From Zygaena filipendulae (Eukaryota; Arthropoda; Insecta; Lepidoptera; Zygaenidae), in NCBI GenBank assembly GCA_907165275.2, contig OU015652.1:11795001-11859000 (forward strand): DNA of 64,000 nucleotides, read 5' to 3'. The notes beneath the pieces are model-generated. The model saw only the letters and a list, made by a program, of their open reading frames with translations, was not told the origin of the DNA and searched no databases. The position numbers were made by a program, and so were the translations under genes. Below are positions 41,311-52,200 of the stretch, piece by piece; position 1 is the stretch's first letter, and each line of letters begins with the position of its first letter.

Positions 41311-44161
41311 TAAAGGTTTTACATGGAACTAAATACCTATACGTTACTCAATGTAAATGTAAGAAAAAACATTTTTACTATCAAAAATATATTTTAAAGG
41401 TTTAAATAATAACAAATAGGTATAAAAAAAAACTCTTATTTATTTTACAGTAGCAGAAACCTTAAGCAATTCCTTGAATAGTAGAAATCCTACATAGGTA
41501 CATAACTTTCAAAATTTTCACAGAATGAAGCATATAAATTTTGCATGCTTAATTGGATTTAATTTCGTCTCACATAAAAATAAATTACAATGCAGCATGA
41601 CAGCTATAACATCACGTGCTTGTTTTTTTAATCTCTGAAAATAATTAAATATTGTTTTTTTTTCCTATAGTGAATACCTAGGTAGCAGGTTTTCATCAAA
41701 GCCATAAGGTTAAGATTTGTGGTAAGCACACCATCGAAGGCTACAACAGAGTCTTTATACTAAACAGTGAGTTGAGATCAAATAATGTTAATTGGGATGA
41801 GCGGACCTTCAATAAGCTAATCTGTAGTTTGTGCATATCCATACTTAGTGTCTTGTTAGATACAATTATCTTACATTTTGTAACTAGGACAATCAAAAGC
41901 AAAGTTTATACATAAACAGCTCATGCCTTAAAAAAAAAATCTTACTAGTAGAACCATCTATATTTACTTTGCTATCTAATTACTTCAGGATTTTAATAGA
42001 AATTTATTATGCAAATACAGTGTAAAATCTATATAGTAAACAAACCTTTAAAACATAGAAATTACAAGGGTTAGTTTGGTTTACATAGTTGTCTATATGT
42101 TATAAGACTTTTTAGTGTCGAAAAATCGCTAAAATCACATCACGTAATTAATGGATGCCTTTTTACCAATGATATTATAATAATCATTGCCCCTTACCAT
42201 ATTCTTAGTTGCTTTGAAACTTTTGAACTGTGAACATAACGAGTAAAAGAAATACTTTATGTATTAATGAAAGAGTGCTATTAATTGGTGTGATAGAAAA
42301 GAGAGAAAATGTGAGGTTTTGAATTTTCAATTATGTTGTTAACTTTTTTCTCTCTATTAAACATAAAATAAAACATCTTATAAAATATCCCTTCAGTTTT
42401 GCTATGTAGTGTTTACACTGTACTTATATTTTTTTAGTCAATACTTGCAGAAATACTTTACCTACTCTAAAAAAAAAACTTTTTTTAAATGCATTCTATA
42501 AACAATTGTACATTATAGCAGAAACTAATATTTAAACATTATTGAACCTAAAGCGCTCTCCACATTCGCGCGCGGTTCACACAAATGTCGAGCGCGCTTT
42601 ACTGCCTTACTTTAATATATTTACCAACTAATTGACAAACAATGACAATAATCCACATTTGTGCTAAAATGTTTTTGTTGTTTTGCTTTTTTGTTTTATG
42701 TATTAATTTTTAATATTTTTGTCTTTATTTTATGCTTTTGTTCAAATTCTGTCTTTTTTACAGTAGGCAATTTATGTTTGGTCTGCTTTTTTATATTAAC
42801 ATCTTTGCTTGCTTTTGAAATTAATACCTAACTGCTATACCTACATGTGTTAAGAACTAGAATCAAATAGAAAAATGATAGGTAATTGTTAATTTTTGTT
42901 TTAATAAGTTACCTATCTTTAATGAAAAAATCATGATAGTGTATATAGCTTAATGAAGATTAAAAAAAATCATGCTTTCTGATGATTATGTCTGGTTTTC
43001 CTGAAAGCCAAATAATTTTTTTTTCCACAATTAATTAAAATGAAATTAAAACTTACTGAGAAACTGTCATTAGGTATCGAATACAAAGAACTGGTGGCTT
43101 CTGTTGTAGGATAGGACAATGGAGCAGAAAATAATGTGGGTTTAGAGTTAGACAGTTATGTATTGTGTAGTTATCTATGTACAATTTTTTTTACTATTTT
43201 GGGGCTTGAATTAGTATTAAAACAATGAGGTTTGCACAGGAGCCCTGAGCTCAGTAGCTACAGGAACGGGCTTGTGCATTCGCAGTATTTAGTGACGTCA
43301 TTAACAGAGTATCTTCATATTACGACCGCTATAAAGGGGCAATGTGGGTACTACTAACGTACCTACTTAAAATTGTCGTTGCATCTGTCGCAGCCGGTTT
43401 GTAAAATCTGCCGCATATCAAAACGATTAGTCCCTTTACAGTAGGTATAGCTCAGTTTTGTGACCTAAAATTGACAAAAGGCTAAAATGAAACTGAGTTG
43501 AAAATATCCTCTGTAAAAATAAACCCCTATTTGGACATAGATAAGCAATAGTGTGTTAACCCACACTGGAGAAATTTTGAGTAGGTAAATCGTGTTTTAA
43601 AAGTAGGAGCGCCATTTTGTGTCAACATTTTTTATGTTCAATATTTAGTTACATATTTAAACAATGTAATAAGGTAAACACATAATTAAAAAACGTTCCC
43701 TAACTCTCAATAAATGGTTCTGAATCAATAACTTAATTTTGTGGGTTAACATGTTATTGCTTATCTGCGTCCATTTGCGATTTCTGTGTAGAGTCGCGAC
43801 GGTATATGATTACAAGAAATATGATGAAAATTATAACTGTTTATTTAAAGTGTCTATTGCGCATCAAAAACTCTTGCTAAATGCATGCATTATGCAATAA
43901 TTAAGGTACACGATTGATGCCGAATTACCTACGATTTGCGAGCACCCAACGTAGGTACTAGATTAGGTTATAGGTTTAACTAACGGCTAACGCGCAAGCT
44001 GAGCCTACGCTCGCTACTACCGCGATGCGCTAGCAGCTTATCTATTGTAATGCGGTGGATACTACAATTCGACTGCGACATAATACATACGCTTCCGTTA
44101 CAGTAGATAACACGGTCATCTATATGCATAACGTGCCGTTTATCCTCAGCACCGGTGCGTG

Positions 44162-44299
44162 ATGTCGGGCGAAGCGCCGATACAATCCTCCGATGGACTG
44201 CACACCCCGGCGTATCTCTCGTGGAGGAAGCTGCAACTCAGTCGAGCCAAATTGAAAGCATCTAGCAAGACTTCGGCGTTGCTGTCCGGTTTTGCTATG
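44162..44299 (+). CDS. Orai: Orai coding exon 1
   Basis: Residues 1-46, ending in LLSGFAM, followed by donor ATG|GTACGT. Confidence 0.95.
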
Positions 44300-45602
44300 G
44301 TACGTGGCACGTCGTCTTTAACCTTAATGAGAATGCCCATGAACTAAAATAGGTAGAAACACAGTCCAACCTCTGGTTCTTTCTTCTTATCGAATATCAG
44401 AGGCGCTCATGCAAACATCGTTTACAAATCATCCACGATCTGCACGAACCATCACGTTTTGAACAATCGTTTTATCAATTATTGATTGTTTTTTTTTATA
44501 TTTCTATAATTTATCACCAACGATGACCGTGAAGATTTGCTCGCCGTCGAATCACCATACTCGTATTTACCTATAATATGTAGGTAACTAGCTGCCCCCC
44601 GCGGTTTCACCCGCGTTCATTTCGAAGATCCAAAGTTATCAATTACACATTTATTTTACACTAACTGTCCCCCCTGGTTTTACCTGTGGTAATTTCGGGA
44701 GTTCCCGTGGGAATTCTGGAATAAAAAGTATACCTATGTCGTTCTCTGTACCCTTGACAACGCGTATGCAAAGTTTAATGAAGATCGGTCCAGCTGTTAT
44801 CGCGTGATGACGTAACTAAGGGAATTAGGGATTTATTTTTACTATAGCTGTGCCCCGCGGTTTCACCCGCGTGAGTTTCGGAATTCGCGCAGGAAGTTCA
44901 AACTTCTTTTTCATATTGTTCTCCTCCTTACAATAATAAACGACAAAAAAAGAATTAGCGAAATTTGTCCAGCCGTTCACGCGTGATGCCGTGAGCAAGG
45001 GAAATAGGGATTCATTTTTAACCGACTTCATCTATACTAATAATATGGATAGTATTTTTTTTTGTCTCCAGGTGGCGATGGTGGAGGTCCAATTGAACAC
45101 TCCGGACAACACGAAAGTGCCGCCGGCGATGCTCGTCGCCTTCACAGTGTGCACGACCCTGTTGGTGGCGGTGCACATGCTGGCGCTCATGATCAGCACC
45201 TGCATCCTGCCCAACATCGAGGCGGTCGGCAACCTCCACAGCATCGCCCTCGTCCACGAGTCGCCGCACGAAAGGCTCCACTGGTACATAGAAATAGCGT
45301 GGGCGTTCTCCACCCTACTGGGGCTTATGTTGTTTCTTATCGAAATAGCGATACTTTGCTGGGTGAAGTTCTACGATCTGAGCGAGACCGCCGCTTGGTC
45401 GGCGTGTGTTGTGCTCATTCCGGTCATGATAGTGTTCTTAGCTTTCGCCATACACTTTTATATGTCGCTGGCGACGCATAAGTACGAGGTGACGGTCACC
45501 GGTATAAAGGAACTGGAATTGCTCAAGGAGCAAATCGAATTGGGCGACCACGATTCAAGAATGAATAATTTGACGTTACTCGATCAGGGTCGCATAGTGT
45601 AG
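44162..45602 (+). CDS. Orai: Calcium release-activated calcium channel Orai
   Basis: This is the pore subunit of store-operated calcium entry in the plasma membrane, opened by STIM from the ER. Exons 44162-44299 and 45072-45602 join in phase 0 to 222 residues. Seen: the cytosolic helix [18 protein letters not shown], with K36 at the site of human R91; TM1 about 38-58 with pore glutamate E51 in VAMVEVQL (human E106); TM2 about 64-92 ([16 protein letters not shown]); TM3 about 117-145 with E137 (human E190); TM4 about 154-178; and a C-terminal STIM-binding helix [11 protein letters not shown] (193-203). The N-terminus is only about 20 residues before the conserved helix; longer isoforms with other first exons would start upstream and are not seen. 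A stop (TAG) ends the frame at 45600-45602. The start ATG at 44162 (GCGTGATGTC) is the first in frame in this exon. Confidence 0.97.
44589..44635 (+). repeat. Dispersed CCGCGG repeat fragment in Orai intron
   Basis: CTAGCTGCCCCCCGCGGTTT then CACCCGCG; truncated after about 50 bp. Confidence 0.7.
44664..44828 (+). repeat. Dispersed CCGCGG repeat copy in Orai intron
   Basis: Opens CTAACTGTCCCCCCTGGTTT and contains GAGTTCCCGTGGGAATTCTG and ATCGGTCCAGCTGTTATC. Confidence 0.7.
44845..45015 (+). repeat. Dispersed CCGCGG repeat copy in Orai intron
   Basis: Opens TAGCTGTGCCCCGCGGTTTC and ends with CAGCCGTTCACGCGTGATGC then AAGGGAAATAGGGATTCA, less than 60 bp before Orai exon 2. Confidence 0.72.
45072..45602 (+). 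CDS. Orai: Orai coding exon 2
   Basis: Residues 47-222, from VAMVEVQL to the stop. The acceptor TTTTTTTTTGTCTCCAG has a strong pyrimidine tract. Confidence 0.97.
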   Translation: MAMVEVQLNTPDNTKVPPAMLVAFTVCTTLLVAVHMLALMISTCILPNIEAVGNLHSIALVHESPHERLHWYIEIAWAFSTLLGLMLFLIEIAILCWVKFYDLSETAAWSACVVLIPVMIVFLAFAIHFYMSLATHKYEVTVTGIKELELLKEQIELGDHDSRMNNLTLLDQGRIV

Positions 45603-46043
45603 TAATGACAGTGTTGCTCCGAACTCCGGGAGAGTTCAGGTTTCTTATTTTAATACCAGTTGTGCAGTTGTGTCGAAATTTTAATTCTCAAATTCGACCG
45701 ATGCTACCTACCAGTGTTTTTCTCTAACCTCTGCAATAGATTCCTTCTTGATTTATTTATATTACCCTTAGGTAAGACTTGGCTTTCTCATGTGAATCAT
45801 ACATGACCACTATGGGATTGTTTGTAAAATATGTAGTTTCACATTCTCAAAATGTTATAACTTAACATATTATTATTTCTATTTCGTGACTTATGTGTAA
45901 TCCGAATAGTACTTATTGATTGTACTTATTATTTATACTTATTTGCCTATATACTTATATCGGGACCACAATGATTGAACCTTGAATAGAGGGGAAGGCA
46001 GTGGAGTGGCCAGACTATATGGCTACTTTGGCTTCTGAATCGC

Positions 46044-46201
46044 AATAAATTTCCTTGTTCTAAATATGTAAATATATACCTACCTAGCCATATTGATATG
46101 ATGTTTAGGAGTTTATTCATGACATAAGAATCTCAATGGAACCTATATATTTTTTTCTTTTGAATAGCCATGAATGACAAATTATAGAAATTTTTAATAA
46201 A
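46044..46201 (+). terminator. Orai: Candidate Orai polyadenylation signals
   Basis: AATAAA occurs at 46044-46049 and 46196-46201, about 440 and 590 bp after the stop. Either could end the transcript. Confidence 0.4.
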
Positions 46202-46933
46202 GAAATAGTGAAGTAATACGACGTATTAGCTAATGTTATGACAAGTACAGGCGACTGTTTTACTATCATGCCTATGAGTAATGAAATAATAATATAAATA
46301 AATAACTAATGAACATGATATAGTTTATTATTTCCATAGAAACGACTTGGTGTGAACATAATAAACAAGGTAACACTTTCAACAATTTTGCTGTTACGCA
46401 ACTACTTTTGATTACTTGAATATTATGTGTAAATTTCGAATTCTATTGTTGGTATACAATTAATACAATGGTATACAATTTTTATGTTTATCTGAGTAGG
46501 TAATTTATATTTTAGATATTTACAATTAAAGATGGATTATAGATTAATATGCACATGAAATATTATATACGAGCGAGTTTGACACTAGTGCTACCAAGTT
46601 ATAAGAATTTAGTAACGGAAGTTATAAGAATTACCCTAAAAGGAGATTTACCTTGTCATCATTTCACTTCGTTTTAATTTTAGGTAACTTGAAAATATGA
46701 AAACAATCACTGGCGAGCTTGGAAGCGAAGTGAGTGTAACTTTTTTTTTTTAATAGAAAGAAACAAGAGAATAGAATAGCATAGCAGTTGCGGCTTTTTC
46801 TCATGTCGGTTTTTGAATCTTATTGTAATAGTAATAATAAGTCATTGATCAGTTAAAAGCTTCTAGGCCGACCGCGACCCTTCAAGCCGACTTTGCGGAT
46901 TTTAATGTTTTTGACAAAGTCATTCCCGTTTTG

Positions 46934-46993
46934 GTGTTAATCTCAGAAGAATAACTAAAGCAGTTGCTTTAGTTATTCTTCTGAGGTGTTAAT
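46934..46993. mobile_element. Tiny palindromic insertion (44 bp) with 8-bp target repeat
   Basis: GTGTTAAT (46934-46941) and GTGTTAAT (46986-46993) flank a 44-bp hairpin at 46942-46985. Its two perfect 21-bp arms begin CTCAGAAGAATAACTAAAGC and are separated by two bases. It is the longest of three relatives in the window. Confidence 0.9.
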
Positions 46994-47947
46994 ATAACTT
47001 CCGTTTGGACAATTTATATACAGAATGTAAGGTTAAAAGGAACTTATCGGACGAAGGTGTACGGTATCCGATTCTAGAATCAAATAGGTAGGTACTTATC
47101 TATTATCTAATAAAACATAAAACAAGTTTAAAAATTATTAAAAAAAATTGAGCGAGCAAATTGCCGACGTTCTGACGGATCATACCCTAAGCTCATAAAC
47201 GTCACCTTCCTCTGTAATGCCGCTGGCGCGCCAACGAATCGAATTTAAAGGTCATTCATTCGCGTTAATCCACATATTCATTTGGGGTTTGGTCTGTTGT
47301 TTATCAGTGTTGTTTTTTTCAGAGTTTGAATAAGTTTGTCGTTTAACCTTGCACCCTGTATAGTACAACAGTTTACAAATTTTTAACGACGGTTATCGTA
47401 ATATCAGTTTTGTTTCTTGAAATATTTTTATTGCTCATGGATAGTTGAGGTATGGCTCATGAAAATAAAAAAGCAAGTCCACCTAATCACATTATTTAAA
47501 GACTGATATCATGTTCAATTTAATTGTGAAATGTATCATTTCCCTACCAAATAATAGTATAGTCTAACCACAATAGTCACGTTTTTGACGATAGTGTTTT
47601 CGATAGGTAGGTACATATTACTTGTACCTGCAAACCTAACTAATTGGATTACTTATAAATCTATAAACCATGCTATCTTCTGAACGTGACTGTTATTTAT
47701 TAGTACAGTGTTCAATGAATTACGTTTTTATAAAATAAGAATCAAACATTGTGGAGTCGAAATGTAATCGTTCATATACTGGGTGTAATGTGTTAAAAGA
47801 AGAACATATTCGAGACCGATGCTTTTTGCTTATATGTAGATGATAATTAATAAAACATACATTAAATATCCTGATAAATCACAGAGCACACTTCAACAAA
47901 AACAACAAAGGGGCAATACAAAGAGAAGGGGCGTTTAATGACCCTTA

Positions 47948-48086
47948 AGCCCGCTCCACATTCACGCGAGAATCTTGCGAGAACGCAAAAAAACCACGAG
48001 AAACGACGGAGAATATCGGCCCACATTCACGTTCTCGTGGTTTTCTCGCGTTCTCGCAAAATTTTCGCGTGAATGTGGAGCGGGCT
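47948..48086. mobile_element. 139-bp MITE with TTA target duplication
   Basis: AGCCCGCTCCACATTCACGC at the left is matched inverted by CGTGAATGTGGAGCGGGCT at the right. TTA flanks both sides (47945-47947, 48087-48089). Internal GAACGTGAATGT/CTCGTGG words are inverted too. A second copy lies at 63399-63528. Confidence 0.88.
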
Positions 48087-48210
48087 TTAGGGTATGATCC
48101 GTCAAGCGCATCGACAACTTGCGCGCTCAATGCTTAAGAATATCTTTTTTTGTATAATACTTACGTTTTACTTACGTTTGTAAAATTACGTTATTTTTTA
48201 AGGCTGTTGC

Positions 48211-48525
48211 TAGTCGTCCTCTAAACGGACGAATAATAATCGTCCGCTAAACGCAAAATGTATCGACTTGGTCAACAGTACAAACCTTACTTAACCATAA
48301 CTGTAATCTACCGAAAAATAATGCGGTAAATGCGTTAAATTGTAAGTAGTGTGTTAGGGTTCACAATCTTTTGACAGTTTAAAATCTCGCGAGATAGATT
48401 ATAATCTAACGGTATTTACAAATTTTACAGTGATATATTTACGATATATTGATAACTTCTTTTGTGAATTTATGTAGTTTATTGGACCGTGGACGACTAA
48501 TAATAATCCAGTTAGTGGACGACTA
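48211..48525. mobile_element. 315-bp MITE with TA ends
   Basis: TAGTCGTCCTCTAAACGGAC at the left pairs with GTTAGTGGACGACTA at the right. A second inverted pair of TCGTCC words lies further in. Confidence 0.72.
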
Positions 48526-48674
48526 GTCACTTCGTTTTTTTAATGGGTTCCAGGTTCCTTGTATAAGTATGTTCCTCGTCTAAACTTTACACCCTGTATA
48601 ATACATGTTTTAGTTATTAATTATTAGTATCTAGTATTAAGTATATTATATATTGTTTTGTTTCCACACCCCAT

Positions 48675-48786
48675 CTTCTATATCTGTCTACCCAATGGTT
48701 AACTGATAGAGAATGCCGTAAGGCATTAAGTTCGCCATTTGTACATACTGTGCAATAAAGAATAAATAAATAATAATAAATAAATT
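48675..48786 (+). repeat. LINE-like 3' tail
   Basis: Near copy of 13974-14080: CTACCCAATGGTTAACTGAT, AAGGCATTAAGTTCGCCATT, then GCAATAAAGAATAAATAAAT. Confidence 0.68.
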
Positions 48787-49005
48787 CATAAATGCATCGG
48801 CCGCACTCGAGCGATAAAGCGAATCTTCGCGCTTAGACTATTAAGTACCTAAAAAGTTTAAATGGTAAAGGGAGAAATAAATATTGTTTATAACTAAGCT
48901 CAATATTACTTTAATATTAATGATTTATTTCGATAATAGAAATAATTGTCCTCTGTGATAAAATCCATTATACAAATGACATTTTAGGTAGTAAATATTA
49001 AGCAA

Positions 49006-49011
49006 TTTATT
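49006..49011 (-). terminator. MORN3: Candidate MORN3 polyadenylation signal
   Basis: AATAAA on the minus strand, about 87 bp after the stop codon. Confidence 0.4.
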
Positions 49012-49097
49012 CATTGTTTTGAAAAGTGTAGAAATTTTATAACATAATATAATAAATTATTTATACTCGGGGATGTTTTCAATATGAAATAAAAGTA

Positions 49098-49205
49098 TTA
49101 CATTTGGTCAATACAAAACTGCAATTTTTTGTCAATTTCCCCTATTTTCTGTTTCAGCCAAAATTCACTATTCTCTAATATTCTTTTCGAATCTTCTAGT
49201 GTCTC
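49098..49205 (-). CDS. MORN3: MORN3 exon 5
   Basis: 36 codons including TAA; a charged helix ETLEDSKRILENSEFWLKQK onward, ending CIDQM. The acceptor is TTTTTTTCAG. Confidence 0.85.
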   Translation of the reverse strand, partial: ETLEDSKRILENSEFWLKQKIGEIDKKLQFCIDQM

Positions 49206-52200
49206 CTGAAAAAAATATAAATTATGTTAACTTGCTTTTGCTACCTATAATCTCAGACGAACTAAAATTATTTCGTCTGAGCCTATAATAGTATTTTTTA
49301 GCAACTGCGTAATAAAATGACTGCAGCAATGTTTGTACTTATGTCTAGACCCATAATAAATTAAGCTTTAAAAAATATAAAACAACTTTCGATAGACCAT
49401 CTTCGTTCGTTAACCGTAATACTAATTATTATTTGTAAGTACGAAACACACGACCACAGATAATATAAAATCGATATGCGAATGTTGCCTGTTCCGTGGT
49501 TCTCAGTTCGAGTACGTACCATAATACCATTAACTGTTACAAATTGCATTCAAAATTGTGTCATTACAGTGTAAGAGAGGCAATTTGCCTTTTATTCTTA
49601 AGCCATAATGGAATTTACCGTGAAAAATGGCAAGTACACGGTACAGCTAGCAAAAAATAATAGTATTTGCCTGTATATGTATAAATCACGTGTCACGTTG
49701 TTTGTCCGCGATGAACTCCGAAACTACTGAACGGATTTTGATAAAATTTTGTAACCATTCATAAAATGGTCCAACTTAAAAGATAGGATAGTTTTTATCC
49801 CGGAATTCCCGCGCATTTTTATCTATCTAGCTACCTACTCTTATACTAAGAATATTAATACCTACTCATTTAGCGCACATACCTATCTACTGCTGCATGA
49901 TATTAACAAGAGGCACTTGATACTTTTCAGCGGCGTTCAAGGAACGAGAAGATATTCTAGTTACCTACCTACCTACTTAGTACTTACCATGTCATACAAT
50001 CATACCTAATCCTAACATTACAAATGCGAATATGAATTTGTTATGCTTTTACGCCTTAATCCCTTGGGATAGAAAATAAAAAATAATAATACACGAGCGA
50101 ATCCTAAGGTAAATGATGACTGACACTCGCGCCATAACGTAGGCAGATACAGTCGACAAACTTTCTCCAATACCGACATAGGTATATAAGTACCTACCTA
50201 GATCATTATACCTAATAACCTACTTTATCCTAGATACTATTATTTACCTGTCTGTAGGCAGGTAAATAAGATAAAACTGTGGGTTTACAGATGAGATGAG
50301 ATAAACTGAAATTAGTATTTTACTGTGTACAGTGTAACTTACTGGCGGTATAGGATACTGGGTCGGTAGGTCGCAGCACTGTCGGATAATTATATCGGAC
50401 ATCTTGGATTTAACGCAGAGGTCGTCGACCCAGCATCCCTCTTGCAGCTGTCCGGTGTGCAAGTGGTAAAAACGACCGATTCCGCTTTTCATGTCGGCCG
50501 ACCAATGACCTTCGTAGCGGTTACCATTCCCTGAAAAGTTTTTTTAACTAATTTTATAGTTAGGTTAGTTAGTTCACTGCACACAGTAGGAACAATATTA
50601 CAAAAATGTAAAATTCGTCTCTAGATACAGACAACTATATACATATACCCACTAAGTAATTTTACATTCTACGGCTTTGAATCCACAGATCAGCATTATG
50701 ACCAAAATGAACACATTGTACTGGGATTGTCCGCCCGTTTCAACATTGGCGATGCGATCTCTGTGCAATTCTACCAGCAAAGGCTTATAATCCCTACTGC
50801 CTTTCTTTAGTCCCTAGGTCACACTGATCGCGATAATGATTTTTAATGTCATCTCAATTACGAGAAAGGGTGACAGAACAAGACGCGAATATTCAGACAA
50901 CTGTGATCTGTGAATATTCGCGTTATAGCGATGAGCGTGTACCTACGCAGAGGTCGGTTTTCTTTCATTGCATGGTGGGTGTAGCGTACCTATTTTACTT
51001 GATAGATTTTTATCGCGCAGCGCTTGGCCCGTAGTATTTTGCCCTTTTGCTAATACGACACTGCAAGATTGGGAGAAGGGGTGATGAGTGATGATCCAGG
51101 GCGGCAGATTGCGAGAGGCGGTGGAAGGTTTAAGGCGTCTTTATTAATATTTACTTTATATGTTTTATGTTACCTATAAGGGAAAGTTTGTAAGTAGGAG
51201 GTAGGTACTTAATCTCAAAACTATTTTTACTGATAGGAAGCTATAATTTATCCATGAGGAGTCAAAATGCTGATCCGTGCTGCCCACAAGTGGGATCCGA
51301 CTCTTACGTTGCACAAACATGCCCAACCCATCTTTCTTGTCCATATCCCAGTACCCAACGTAGAACGTGCCGTCTGCATACCACATCTTGCCGTACCCAT
51401 GCTGGCGCCCTCTCTTCCAAAAGCCAAAGTAAACATCCCCATTGTCATAGTAACGCCAGCCGGCGCCCTCGGGCTTGCCGCGCGCCCACTCCCCACGATA
51501 CTCCATGTTAAACGTACCGTTTTGAATACGATAACTTAGCGTTCCGAAACCGTGTCTACAACATGGGTTATATTATATTATTTAGAAATGTACTTAAGTA
51601 ATGGGCATGTTGATTAATTTTCAGTCTTGTAGATTAATAAAAATATTGGACACGTAGGTAATTTTTATTTTTTTACTTAATCAAAAAATAACGGCGATAC
51701 ATTGAGTTGAAGTTTCGCGTGACGTCACTTGACGGACAGTTTGTACTTTGTATGGCGGTTTTAGCGGTTAGTGACGTCACGACCCCCTCACCCTAAACTT
51801 AATGCGCTTTATCTCTGTATATATATTAATTTATTTGAAAAAGCAATGAAAGACGTGTCTATTATTTTTTTGTTTTCTAACTGACGGACTAATTAGAATT
51901 TATATTTTCAAAAGTAGTCAACATCCCCATTGCTTTAGGTTATATTACGGTTATAATCGGCCGAAAGTGGTTTACCTATCGCCGTTTAAAAACTTTGTTT
52001 GCACGTCACGTCATACCTACTTAAAAGCTTGTCATAAAAAACATAACAATTATTCTCACTTGTAAAATTATCGGTCATTATCGTTCTTTCTACTGATATA
52101 TTGTAAGTTTGTTCAAAACTGATTATGATAGACTACTTTTTACCATCCTTGCGACTTTTTGATGTGATTCGCGCGGTAGTCGCGTGACTCCGAATTGCGT

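Larger units (their letters stand above)
36683..44161. other. Intergenic region between divergent ERK and Orai
   Basis: About 7.5 kb. It holds two of the tiny palindromic insertions, a TIR element (37573-38233), the CRE-rich foldback (38721-39050), one long reverse copy of the 270-bp-unit element (39267-40417) and a 246-bp MITE (41065-41310). The stretch 41320-43900 is AT-rich and I see no gene in it. Confidence 0.7.
45603..49097. other. Region between convergent Orai and MORN3
   Basis: Holds the Orai 3' untranslated region, the third tiny palindrome (46934-46993), a 139-bp MITE (47948-48086), a TA-type MITE (48211-48525) and a LINE tail (48675-48786). I see no further gene. Confidence 0.7.

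Noticed and set aside
45018..45481. Long overlapping frames on both strands over Orai exon 2
   Set aside because: Off-frame shadows of a GC-rich coding exon; the Orai frame explains the constraint.
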